A stretch of 64,000 nucleotides of DNA. Source: Tetraselmis striata. Its lineage: Eukaryota; Chlorophyta; Chlorodendrophyceae; Chlorodendrales; Chlorodendraceae. The translations under genes were made by a program, and so were the position numbers. This document shows, piece after piece, positions 44,232 to 55,048 of this stretch; positions within the stretch are counted from its first letter, which is position 1; every line of letters begins with the position of its first letter. The stretch covers positions 1 to 64,000 of the forward strand of contig VCJN01000094.1 in assembly GCA_006384855.1 (NCBI GenBank), in the 5' to 3' direction. The notes under the pieces are model-generated. The model saw nothing but the letters and a program-made list of their open reading frames with translations, did not search any database and was not told the origin of the DNA.

Positions 44232-44977
44232 GGTGCCTCAGCTGAGTATTTCTACGTCACCACCTGTCCCGACAAGCCGGGAGCGGAGCCAGGGGGGTTC
44301 AGTACATTTGAGCGGCGATCACGGTTCGCAAAGCAGGGACGGTGGGTGTCGGTGGCTATCGGCGTGGGTTAGTTGTGGCTCGATGGCGTCGGGGCTGTGT
44401 TGTGTGGCAACGGCCGGTGGCGCGGTGTCGGCGTCGGCGCCGCCTCGGTGCACGCCGTCCGGGAGCGACGACAGTCACACGGCGACATCGGGCCGCACGT
44501 CGTAAAAAGACCCACCTGTGTGTGCTGTAACCGCAGCGTCCTACTGGCTTGCAGCAGGCGGTATCGGCTGCGTTCGAAGTATTGCTCGCTTGGCGGTGGT
44601 GGCAGGCGTGTCGTCGATAGCGAATGAGTAATCCTTATTGGTGTCGGCGGCGCGGCGGCGGCCGAACTAACGGGCCGATGCTGTCGCTGCGTATATTCCT
44701 GGCGCGCAGCAGCAAGCAGTCCCATACCCTCTGCCCGCCGTGTTTACTTTTTGGTTATACAGAGAGAGCGTAATATAAGAGAACGCACGGAATGTACTGG
44801 GGAAGGAAAAAGCCTATATGTGTCGATCGTGTCGACCTGCCCGCCGTGTCGTCGGTCGCGCGCCCGCCTGGGCCCGGCGGCGGCGGCGCGGCGGCGCGTG
44901 CCGCGCGCTGTCATCGCGGTAGACACTTGGCGGTGTGCATCGTGCTAAACCCAATCCTTACCTGGTACTGGTGTGAA
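44232..44977. promoter_or_regulatory. upstream region of NSN1
   Basis: GC-rich stretch between the NSN1 start codon and the retroelement fragment. No other gene or clear core-promoter motif was seen. A CGG-rich triplet stretch lies near 44876-44900. Confidence 0.35.
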
Positions 44978-46641
44978 TTACAAAAGTAATAGGGCGAGAG
45001 GCTCCAGCCCTTTGGGAGACCCGCGAGCCTGTAGAGCTGACCTCGGACGTCCACGGTGAATTAGTCTCGGTCCGCCTCTGAGATGCCTAGAGCATAGAAG
45101 CCGTCTTGGAGGTCGAAGGAGAACATGTAGTCTCCCTTTTTGGTGAGGTGACGCACTCCAAGTAGGGTCTCCATCTTGAGCCGCTTGCGCACACAATAGG
45201 TCAACATGAGTTGAGCACGCGGAGGTCGATGATGCAGCGCCACTGTTTGACGCCGGGCTTGGGCACCAAAAAGAGTACTGACACCCAATACTGGGCAGAT
45301 TGCGGCAGGTGCCAAACTCCCATGCACGCGCCGGACTTCACGAAGCGGGCAAGCTCGCCCTCGAGGAAAGTGAGCTGCGGTGGGGTAGCGTCCTGCATGC
45401 CGATGCCGTTGTGGGAGTTGGGTGGGGGGCGGTTGTGCTTGAAGGCGATCCGGGCGCCCTCCTGGATCCACCGTAGGACTTGATCGCTCGCCCCGATGTC
45501 TTGCCATTGCTGCCATTGCCGCCGCACGCGGTGTCGCATGTAGCTTAAACTTGGGTAGCATGACTCGGAACGGCGGGGCACACCGCCGTTAGTTCCGCTC
45601 CTCGGTCTTCGGGGTAGTAGTCTTCATCGCAGGGTTGCCGGGCTGAGGCTTGCCTTGACCTTGTCTTTGTCCTTGTTTTTGTCCGCCCTCTTCTTGGTGG
45701 CTCGGTCTGCGTGTTCTGCGCGCTCCTGCTCCTTGATGCGGATGTTGCCGCCGCTGCCGCCTCCGCTCCCTCCGCTGCAGATGCCCTTGAAGTGCGCGGC
45801 GGCATGCGCCTTGGCCACCCGGTGGAGACTGACCTCGAGTCGTTTGTCGTCCAGGCCGTTGAGGAAGCCGTCCACGCCAGCTGGAGCGCTCGGCGGCGGT
45901 GGTGTCGAAGAAGCGGGAGTAGACGAGGCGCTTGGCGACTCGCTCCTCGACGGTAAGCGCCTTCTTGCACTTGAAACGCCGGAGGTAGGTGAGCCGGTCT
46001 TCAGCAGCCTGCCCGCAGCCACGTCGCGATCGTACGAATCGAATCGTGGGATCAAATGTCGAATGAAAATGATGGTGTGAGTCGAGTAGGTCGTTGGCGT
46101 CCGCGGTGTCGCGAGCGGCGGCGTTTTCCGCGCGAAGCGTTGCCACATCGTCCGTGAGCGCCGCGTGCGCGGAGGCGGTAAAAACTCCATAGCACAGCAT
46201 GTGGCGATACCTCACGTCGCGTGCTTCTTCTCGTCGGTGAGGTAGCGGTCCCACTCGTCGTTGCGTGGGTTCCACAGCCCAGGGTGAGTGAGTCACTCCA
46301 ACGGTGGGCATAGACTCAGCGTATGCCCGCGGCAGGTAGCTGATCTAGTCGCGCGGGTCGATGAACATCGCGTGGCCGGGAGATTGTGCAGGGAAAACGG
46401 GGGGAAAGTCGTCCTCCTCGTCGTCACCCTCGAGGCCGTCGGCTGGCGCCGCGGGAATAGGTTCCTGCGGAGGTGGTTGTTGAATGGAAGAGGTGCGGGA
46501 GTCTAGCTCGTCGTCGAGTCGCAACAACATCCGATGCACCAACGCAGTGAGGCTAGCGGTGTCATTCGTCAAACTCGCGGCATTGCCTCCACCGCACCCC
46601 TCCGAATCGTACAGGTCGTCAGGCAACCGTGTGTTGTCCAT
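44978..46641 (-). mobile_element. degraded retroelement fragment (gag-like plus partial reverse transcriptase)
   Basis: Read on the minus strand, a gag-like region starts at about 46641 (MDNTRLPDDLYD). It is followed by a Lys-rich region and then the first part of a reverse transcriptase with VLFLVPKPGVKQWRCIIDLR, GDYMFSFDLQDGFYALGI and LPKGWSLSPYYF. The palm motif order fits DIRS-like or Ty3-like elements; I cannot separate them. The copy stops inside the reverse transcriptase and has several breaks, and no terminal repeats were found. It looks older than the tyrosine-recombinase element. Confidence 0.65.
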
Positions 46642-47099
46642 AGTACGGCATACTGTCGTTATTGCAGTCGCGGCGAGCGGCTGGCGTCGAGCTTCGTTGT
46701 GAGACCGTGTGTCACCTTGCGAGACTGCGAGCGAGAGTCTCGATGCCGTAGCGCTAGCTGGAAGCTGGCGTACAAGCATAAGGTGGAGACACCGCCGCGT
46801 CGCATGCCGACATATAGGGGTGAGGGGTGGACGTGGGCACACGGCAGTAGCGTCCTAGCCGCGTACGGCGGAATTTGCAACGTCGGGTAAAACACCCGTC
46901 GTACTTAGCCCCGTGCAATTCAAACCTCTATAATTCCCAATACGATTAGTAACAAATCCACCGCTTGAAGCAGTACTAAACGATCAACACAGCAAGCCGC
47001 GTGTAAGCTTTTATAAAAGCAGCCCGCATCACCATTACGCACGAGGCAGGATCGATGAGTGATGCGCGCCCGGTTCAGAGTCCGGGTCACGCGTGCACG
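46642..47099. other. non-coding stretch between retroelement remnants
   Basis: No feature recognised. It may be the remaining 5' flank of the retroelement fragment. Confidence 0.3.
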
Positions 47100-47830
47100 T
47101 CTGTGCAAGGGTGATCCGCGGGCGCGCTGTGCGGCTACTGCAACGGGATGGCGGACGAATATGCACCGTTTGATGAGGTAGCGAGCACGCTCTCGATCGA
47201 GCCGCCACCAAGCTCAGGACCCCGAGGAAATCTCTTGCGAGGCCTCCTGGTGAGAGTGCCCCGCATTGAGAGGGCGCCCCGATCCGCGGCAAAGCATGCG
47301 ATACTACGCACCATACGACGCACCCCTTTGCTCACCTCAACCATTATGCCAAAGCCCATGCCCGTGTACTCCAATATGTCCGGGATGTGTTGAAGTGGGG
47401 CCTTTTGTCCCGGCTCCGTGTTGTGCCACACCACATCCCGCACTGTCAGCCCCCGTTCATTGCATGTCGTCCAACATGTAACGCTCAAACCGTTCCACAG
47501 CCGTAGCCCCGGGGCACCGCGGTGTACTTAACCCCGTACCGCATAGTTTTGAACTCCAGCAACGTGGGCTTCAAGCTCCGGGGATCGTATCTCCCGGTCA
47601 CGACGTTAATCGCCGGGAGGGAGAGCTCTGCGTCCGGCTCCAGTCCACGGCGCACCCGCCCGTTGTATAGAATCGGCGATATAGGATGCGTACGGTCTCT
47701 CATGTACCCGTACATGGACCACTCCAGCAATCAGCGCCCATCCCATGCTCGAATCGGCCACAAGCATGGGCCCTACTAGCGAGGCCGTCGACGCAAGCCG
47801 CCAGCTATAGACCACCATCAATGTACCCTA
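47100..47830 (-). mobile_element. nuclease-like C-terminal remnant of a reverse-transcriptase element
   Basis: The minus strand gives RYDPRSLKPTLLEFKTMRYG, with an E-x-K pair after a D as in PD-(D/E)XK nucleases, and then ILEYTGMGFGIMVEVSKGVR. From memory these resemble the C-terminal region of large reverse-transcriptase proteins common in algae and oomycetes. It may belong to the same copy as the reverse transcriptase at 50.2-52.8 kb, separated by the inverted-repeat element. Degraded. Confidence 0.4.
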
Positions 47831-49086
47831 ACAGTACAAGGGTGGGAAATGGACTAAGTCGGGTGGAATTTGGTGACGCACGGGTGACCAATCGTGCGAT
47901 TCAGCCCGTGTCTCACATCCGCGGCCCGATAGCCTTATTTCCGGTATTTCTAGACGACATTATCACAGCTACCCCTCACCCAATCGGCTCCCGGTGCACA
48001 TGCAGCCTGACGAATCAACCCATATCGCTCTCTACTGCTAGCATATGGGTATAGCCGCCTTCAGTAGGCGTAGGAAGATGGGGGCGCGTCGACCACGCAT
48101 CTAGGGGCGGTGGTTATTTGACCAGCCCCCATTTCAGCCGATATATCTAATCTCGGCTCATAAATATGGAGGGAGATGGGGAACCGCGCACGGACCACCG
48201 CAAGGGCCACACATTGGCTCTACCGCACCCCTATGAGCTAGGCCGTGGGACGGTACATGTGCGGTGGGCTAGATAGTATGTTGCGGGTGGCATGGGATGC
48301 ATATGCGGAAGGGGGTTGAGAGCGCGTAAAATCCGGGTCGGTCGGCCCCATCGGCGGGTTGGCATCGACCGAGATTGACCGTATACTGACCGCCACCGGG
48401 AGTCACCCCTGCGGATGGGCCTCTACTAGCGCTCATACGATTGATAAGTAGAGAGCTGCCTCAGCGGCTTCCGCAAGAGGAGTAGTTGAGGCCATGAGTT
48501 TATTTCCAAAAACACGAGTTCCAAGATCGGGCGGTTCTTGAATCGGGGGCACATGGGTCACCGTCACCGTAGCCACCGACCTCTAGCTCGATGTTTAGTG
48601 CCGCGGCTGCGGCCACAGCGTCCTCCGCCTCATAATCTGCCATGTAGTAGCAACGACGTGTCGACGTTTCGGGCCAGGCATGCTCAATAGCCCACTTCGA
48701 TATAATCCGCTCGGACCAAAAGACAGCTTGAACTAAGGAGAAGATACATAGAGTGTAGGTTAGACTGTTACTTAGCCTATGAAAGCTGTGCCATTGTTGC
48801 GAAGTGGGGGAACCTGGGTGGGTGGGTGGGTGGGTGGGCGCGCACCGAACTAGATGTTGCAGTGTCTTGACGGAGATCCCGTATGCTGCGGCTTGCGCTT
48901 ATTCCATGGCAGCAGTGTCAGGGCCACCACCGCTGGGTTTACGGACACGTTGGGGGGACGGGCGGTGGGGGGCTGAGTTATGGCGAGTGTGGGCTGGTTG
49001 GTGGCCGTAATATGTGGCAGGATTCGCGGTAGGCGGGGCACGTCTAGTGCGCGACGTGCGAGCGTGTCCTGCTGTGTGTACAAACC
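47831..49086. other. intergenic stretch, no gene
   Basis: No coding or RNA feature was recognised. A (GGGT)n run at 48815-48838 is the only clear repeat. Confidence 0.4.
48815..48838. repeat. (GGGT)n microsatellite
   Basis: About six copies of GGGT. The G runs are spaced so that they could form a G-quadruplex (inference). Confidence 0.85.
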
Positions 49087-49815
49087 AGGGTTGTGCCGAA
49101 CTCACCACACCGGCCGAGTTCGGTTCGGACCGAATTGAATTCAGGGAATTCGGCCGAATACGGTTCGGACCGAAATGAATTCAGGGAGTTCGGCCAAATT
49201 AAGGGTATTAAGGTATGCTGTTTTTAGGGTTTTGGTTTACCGCATTTCGGACCGCAGTTCGGACTGAACCGAACAACTGAGTTGCCCGAACCGAACTGAG
49301 TTCGGTCCGAACTACCACCGAACTGCAGTCTAAATACGCTTGGAAGTGGCTAATGCAATGGGTAAAATGCAGTGGAAACATCTTGCAGGCAACAGTTTGG
49401 TGTTGTTAGATGCCTCCATGATCTCGTCGCCGCGTTCAAGAGACATGATGGGTGGCGACTTCATATATCATGTTGACAGTGGACATGGTTTAGGTTTCAT
49501 TGGGTGTTGGAGTGTGGAAGTACTGTCTGTTGGACAGCTGGATGGCGGCCAGCGCACCAATAATTGGTGCACGTTATCTGAAGGGGTTGTTGGGCGTGCG
49601 CGGCAAGTTTCTCGCCGTAGCACACCCTATCCCCATGTACGGATGCTTCGATAACTCGATGGGGTCATATCTAGTGAGTTACGGAGGAGTTCGGAGACCC
49701 CCTAGTTCGGGCGATTTTCGAGGCAGTGCAGTCCGAACTAAATTCGGGGGGTTCAGTTCGGTTTCGGGCCGAACTCCCGAACCACCCCGAGCTGAACTGA
49801 GTTCGACACAATCCT
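49087..49815. mobile_element. small terminal-inverted-repeat element with GTTCGG arrays
   Basis: The left end AGGGTTGTGCCGAACTCA and the reverse complement of the right end, AGGATTGTGTCGAACTCA, match at 16 of 18 positions. Inside both ends are arrays of GTTCGG/CCGAAC: two tandem copies of a roughly 46-bp unit at about 49106-49200, and inverted copies at about 49255-49325 and 49688-49805. The 360-bp centre has an open frame (49340-49654) with no known motif. It fits a MITE or other non-autonomous DNA transposon. I found no clear target duplication. Confidence 0.6.
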
Positions 49816-50179
49816 ATTGGTACAAAAAGCCGCAACCCCATATTGGTGTCCAATATCCAGGCAATTTTCGGAGTGCGGTAAGGGTTAGCTCGGGAAGTGT
49901 TTTGTATAGCATCCTTATGGGATAGACTTCGGACCTAGACTATTTCCATGGCAGGTGGTGCCCGTTCGGCTCGGGCATGTGGCCGTGAGCATGGCCCCCC
50001 TCCGTGAACCGAACGGGCACTGCCCGCGTCCGCAGTTGCGGCCGACACGATGCCAATTTAGCGCCGTGCTACGCAGCACACGAGAGGAATATACCGGGAA
50101 ACAAGCGATAGACACGACACACTATTCCTAAAGTACTGAATAACGTACCGCGAAATTTAAACTTTGCAATTTGCCCGAT
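49816..50179. other. stretch between mobile-element pieces
   Basis: No feature recognised. Confidence 0.3.
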
Positions 50180-52800
50180 TAGGCATCCGCTGGGTTCGCC
50201 ATGTCCTTCAGTTCATCCTTGGGCGGCACGGTGTTGCCGAGAGGCACTACCTTTTGGAACATGTCCCTCACCTCCCGGCGCACAACGATACCCAGATCGT
50301 GAACATAATGATCGTGTAAGACGTCTGCGATAGCATCGTGCTATACACGCTAGTGAGCATCTCCATGTGCCGGGAGGTTCATGAGCGCGTCGCCATATAG
50401 GTCGACAGTGACGGGGTTGTGGTGTGTCGGGGGCAGAATGATTTGGCTCCCAACCACCGGGGCCATGCGTATGGGCCATGCACAAAGAAGTAAGTAGCCG
50501 ACAACGACCTCCCGCAGCTCTTGCGGAGTCATGACCGTCCATGCAGTGGGGATGGCCACTTTCCACATGCCCGTCGCCGCGCCGAGCGAGCTGGCCGAGC
50601 AATATCCGTGCCTTGCATGTGACAGGGAGAGTGCCCACCACATTATGAAGCCCAAAGGTGTTGGCCTTGTCTAGAAATGCCGTCAGCTCCTATTGCGAGC
50701 CCGATGCAGCCTCCGCCTCCCGCTCTATCACGCGGGCGTCTGCATCGCTGAGTTGTTGGCCTCGCGCACCGCCGCGGCGAAGCAGGTCGACCCACGAGCT
50801 TCGTTGAGGAAGTAATCAAAATGATGATGGGCCGAAGAAGTTGCTTTAAAATGCCTCGGCCAAGTACGGACTCAAGCGGTGGGTCAAAGATACCATGGGT
50901 GGGGGTATGGGTGTGGGAGTTCCTAGTGATGAACCTTCCGGAGGATGTCGTCCATGCAGCCGATGAAGGAAGCATCACGAACGGTAGCCATGCGGGGGAT
51001 GCCAATGCCCTTCAATCGAATGGGGAGGTGATGCCTGATGCGCGCCATGGCCAATGCATCCTTGCTCAAAGTAGCCGCCTCCGCTGCCGTGGGGTCAGGG
51101 TCGCGCAAAAGCTCCGCCACGAAGTCGGTGACCGCCGGATTGGTGCCCTTGTCGTACGTGGAGGGATCCCTAGCACCCGGTCGACCGCCATGAGGACCGT
51201 GGCATCCACCGCCTCCGCGAAGGCCTACACATCTTACGGGAGGCAGTTGCGGAGCCACTACCCCGCCCTGTGTTGCGTGCAGTGCTTAAGCATGGCCCAT
51301 ACGTGGTGCTGCATGGCGTTTGTATGTGTACCGACGGCTGCCCGGGCTTGTCAGATAGGAGCTCGCTCAGGCTAGACGTCCACCCCCACGGACTTGTAGC
51401 TTATCCGCCGTGCCGCGCATGTAGGCATTTACATACCTTGGCGATCATAGCGGCAAGTTGAGGCATGGCGGCCGGGATGCCGTGGTGGCCATCCAACTCG
51501 GGCACTCGATATCGGCCGGGGCCTCGCGTCTCGCGGCCTCCATGTCCGCGCTTCACTCGTGCATCATGTCGAAGCTCACCTCAAGCCCCACATACGTCCA
51601 TGCGGAAGGCGTGAAGGGCCGGCCAAAGGTGCTCCGCCAAGCCCACAAAGTATCAATCGTCGGCGTTGAAGCGCGCCGGCGCCCCGCATGTGAGATCCAG
51701 CGTGTTGTCGCACTCATCCATCTTGGGGTGAATGGCGGCGCAGAAGAATGTCGTGCCCAACATCGCGTCATGTTGCACGCCGTCCTCCGACCGCATAGGG
51801 GCGCGTCGATCGTCCACGAGCAGAAACAGATCCGTGGAGAGGGAGGCCATGAGCGCAGGGAGGACGGGGTGGAGAGGAGAGCAATCGATGTGACGTTGGA
51901 TAACGGTGCGGCGCCACGCCTCGTTGTAAGCGTTGCGAAGATCAATGTGGACGATGAGGGCGCGCGGGGCAAGCTTCTCCGCGATGAGGTAGACAACATG
52001 GATGAGCACGAAATTGCGGAGGTGCCGACGCTGGCGAGCCGAGACGGCGCAAGCACCGATACATACGCCTCCTTCATGATGTCCACCACCGCCCGCTCCG
52101 CTCCGCGCCCCCCCCCCCCCCCCCCCCCCCCCCCGACTGCCACAGGCCGAACGTCCTGGGCCCCGCCCTGGCCTAGCTTCTTCACATGATGGGGCACAAA
52201 GCTTGGCAAAGGCGAAGAGCCGGTTGAACAAGCCGAGCAATCGACCTTGAGGTAACGTACATTGAGGCGACATCCAACATGGCGCGAACCGCCGCATGCC
52301 CCAAATAAGCCTGGGCGTATTCGCCCACCAAGCAGTGGAGATACTCGTTGCGCATGCCTGAGGGCCCTGCCGCCACGTGTTGTTTGAGTTTTTGGTACGG
52401 CACGCGCATGTCCGCCACCCCCAGGGCGGCCTTGTCGAGCGGAATATTATACGCGGCGTCTGAGATCGGGTGGCCACATGACGGGTGCTTGTCGCGCAGC
52501 TGGGCGAGGATAGCATGATAGGATAGGTCGACCATACCCTTGGAAGATAGGCAGCCCGCCGCTCGGGAGAGCTCTCTGTCCTCAACCAACGCCATGGTGT
52601 GTGCGGTGCCACGAGCATCGCCGCAAAGAGGTCAACGTCCGCCCGACGATGGCGGGCATGTCCGACATAGAACGCCTCGGTGCGGGCGTCGTCCCATGAG
52701 CGCACGAGTTCGGTCATGCGCCGCTCGGGGAATGCGCGGAAGCGCCACGCCAAGGTTTGCTGCCGCCGCCGCCCGCCTTGGCCCGGGCCCTTGAGCAACA
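50180..52800 (-). mobile_element. degraded reverse-transcriptase element, probably LINE-like
   Basis: On the minus strand, in order: an N-terminal stretch with AAGPSGMRNEYLHCLVGEYA (52.4-52.3 kb); the palm with ALIVHIDLRNAYNE and DGVQHDAMLGTTFF (about 52.0-51.7 kb), then NADDTLWAW in place of Y-x-D-D; a C-terminal domain with HLPIRLKGIGIPRM (about 51.0 kb); and a tail with HDAIADVLHD and DELKDMANP near 50.2 kb. This order is typical of large reverse-transcriptase proteins in algae, oomycetes and other protists, which I take to be non-LTR. The copy is spread over several frames and is dead. A 27-nt C run (52108-52134) lies within it. Confidence 0.6.
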
Positions 52801-55048
52801 GCTACGGCAATAATAATACCGGTACAAGTACTGGCGATGGACGATGACGATAAGATGTGATGCGGAAGCCGGCCACTCCGTTAGGGAAGATGCTACGGCC
52901 GGAGGGTATCTCCGTGCCAATCGATGGCTTGGCCAGGCGCGATCGCATCCCTGCGGGGCTGCTTGACCTGCTCTTCTGCAGCAAGCCTGGCTGCACCTGC
53001 CGGGTCCACCCCAGCAGGTGGACCACGACTACCGTAGTACGGGTACCTCGTATGAATATATATACTGCTCGAGGATTCAGTATTACACGAAAATTCTATG
53101 TAGTCGCTATATCAGGAAAACATCCGGACAAGGAAAAACCGACACTGGATGGCGTCATCATCGTATAATATGCTAATTATTACTCGCCGGCGTACAGGTA
53201 CTAGTCGCTAGTCGCTAGTACTCAGCATCGTTCATCAGCGACGACTATCGCGCGGGCGACTATGTGCCGGAATAAACATCGTCATACATCCGAGCTATAT
53301 TCGGCCAATCTTACCCGTGTTTCTTCTGCGCGCGTCATCGGCAGCGGCGCGAGCGCGCAACACGCAGCAGCAGCCCGCCAGCCCGCGCACGTCGAGGGAG
53401 TGAATCAGTGAACCATCCGAGAAACCACCCCATTGTGACGAGAGGAATAGCCGAGGCCTACAGTATGTAAGACAGTCGGGTGCCGCTTCAGGGGGAAAAA
53501 CATTGAGTGCCGGTCACTGCGATACAGCTTGAGGTAGGAGTGGCAAAACTGCTACGCACCCCAACGTCGTCGGCGCGTGGATTGTCCACGGCGGACCAGG
53601 AACGGCACCGGCGCTTCTCTGTCACAAATACAACGACGAGAAATAATATACAAACGAGGCTGGCAAGTCGAGACAGGAGGTAGACGGAATAAACTAAATA
53701 TCCCGTACTCATTTTAGAGACGATCTTCGTATAGCAGTACAGGCGAGTGGCCGCCACTTGTCCCTGCTCACTCTCTTAGCACCAGCAGCCGCCGCAGCTT
53801 CGCCGCGCTTGCGCAGTGTGGCGATAGTTACACAAGGTTGCAGCTTCTATCGAATCGGGACGATAACATCACCAGGCCAGTGCTTACATGCCAGCGTCGA
53901 AAGAAGCGTACGGTATGTCCAAAGCATTCATAAGTACACGCGCGTTTGCGGCTGCCGGGGACGACGAAGAGGCGGCGGTGAGATGCACCAATTTATCTTC
54001 AATTTCGTGTACCGACCTCATAAGACGGCGCTGCGTATGTTTTCTTACAGCGAACTCACTCATCGACAACTTCACTGACACAGGCTACCTTCAAATTAGC
54101 TGGCGTGCTCACCGTTTGACAAACTAGAGCTGCCGCATGTTTGCCGCCGCCGGGGATACATACTTGGCAGCCGGCGTTTCGCTTCCGGCAGATCTGTCGG
54201 CCACTGTTTGCCATATCAGTGCCGCGAAACATATCTTAAAAACACGTCTCTGTGCCACTGTTAGATATTAATTGAAAGTGATTAGCACAGTATAGTTCCT
54301 AGTGGCAAAAGTAAGCATAGCAAAACGTAATCACATATTGTTATGTCTTCGAAAGCTGCCATGCATTTGTCAGACTAAGTTATCATCACACTATTACCTA
54401 TACTAATTTGGTGCCCGGCTCCCGCCGCTCGCAATATCATAGTCGACAGAGTTACCAGGCTGCTGCTGATCTGGAAGCGCGGACTTAGTAAGTCTAAGAC
54501 ACGCAGTGAAGTGTGCCGTCTTCGAGAAGATAAATCCATGTATTGTCAGTCTAACAATAACATAGTGTCACAGCATTGTGTTGATGCATAAAGAGGGTCT
54601 CTTACACATATACATTACGTAACTTGGTGTCTCGGCAGGTCATAGAATACGTCAACCGTGCAAATATGAAACACGCACATCTACTATGATGGAGGTTATG
54701 CTCTGTTTATTACTTTCAAACAACCTACTCCAAGTTGAAGTATGTCTCAAGTAAGACAATGATTTGGACCAAAACAGATCCAAAGCAGAGCAGCAAAAAA
54801 TCATGGTACATCGTGCATGAAAGAAGTACATAAGCTATGACAGCATCATGGCGATAGAAATCCCTGTGACAATACATGTATCTGTAACTGTTGAATGCTT
54901 GGTGTTGCGTGCGCAGAGGCACGCACCGCATATATCAAAGCAAGACAGAGGCGGCTCTGAGCCAGGGCACCCAAGATCTTGCAACGTGGCGGCATCAAGG
55001 CGCTGCCACAGATATCCAACTATCTGCCACCACAGCTCGTCTGGTCAA
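52801..55048. other. AT-richer intergenic region upstream of the LamG-LRR gene
   Basis: Composition drops toward AT after 53 kb. A minus-strand open frame 54081-53884 (start MSVKLSMSEFAVRKHTQR) has an unusually protein-like composition but no recognised domain. No RNA gene was seen. The promoter of the downstream gene presumably lies here. Confidence 0.35.

Noticed and set aside
49340-49654. Transposase gene inside the inverted-repeat element
   Set aside because: The 104-codon frame has no DDE, zinc-finger or other known motif, and is too short.
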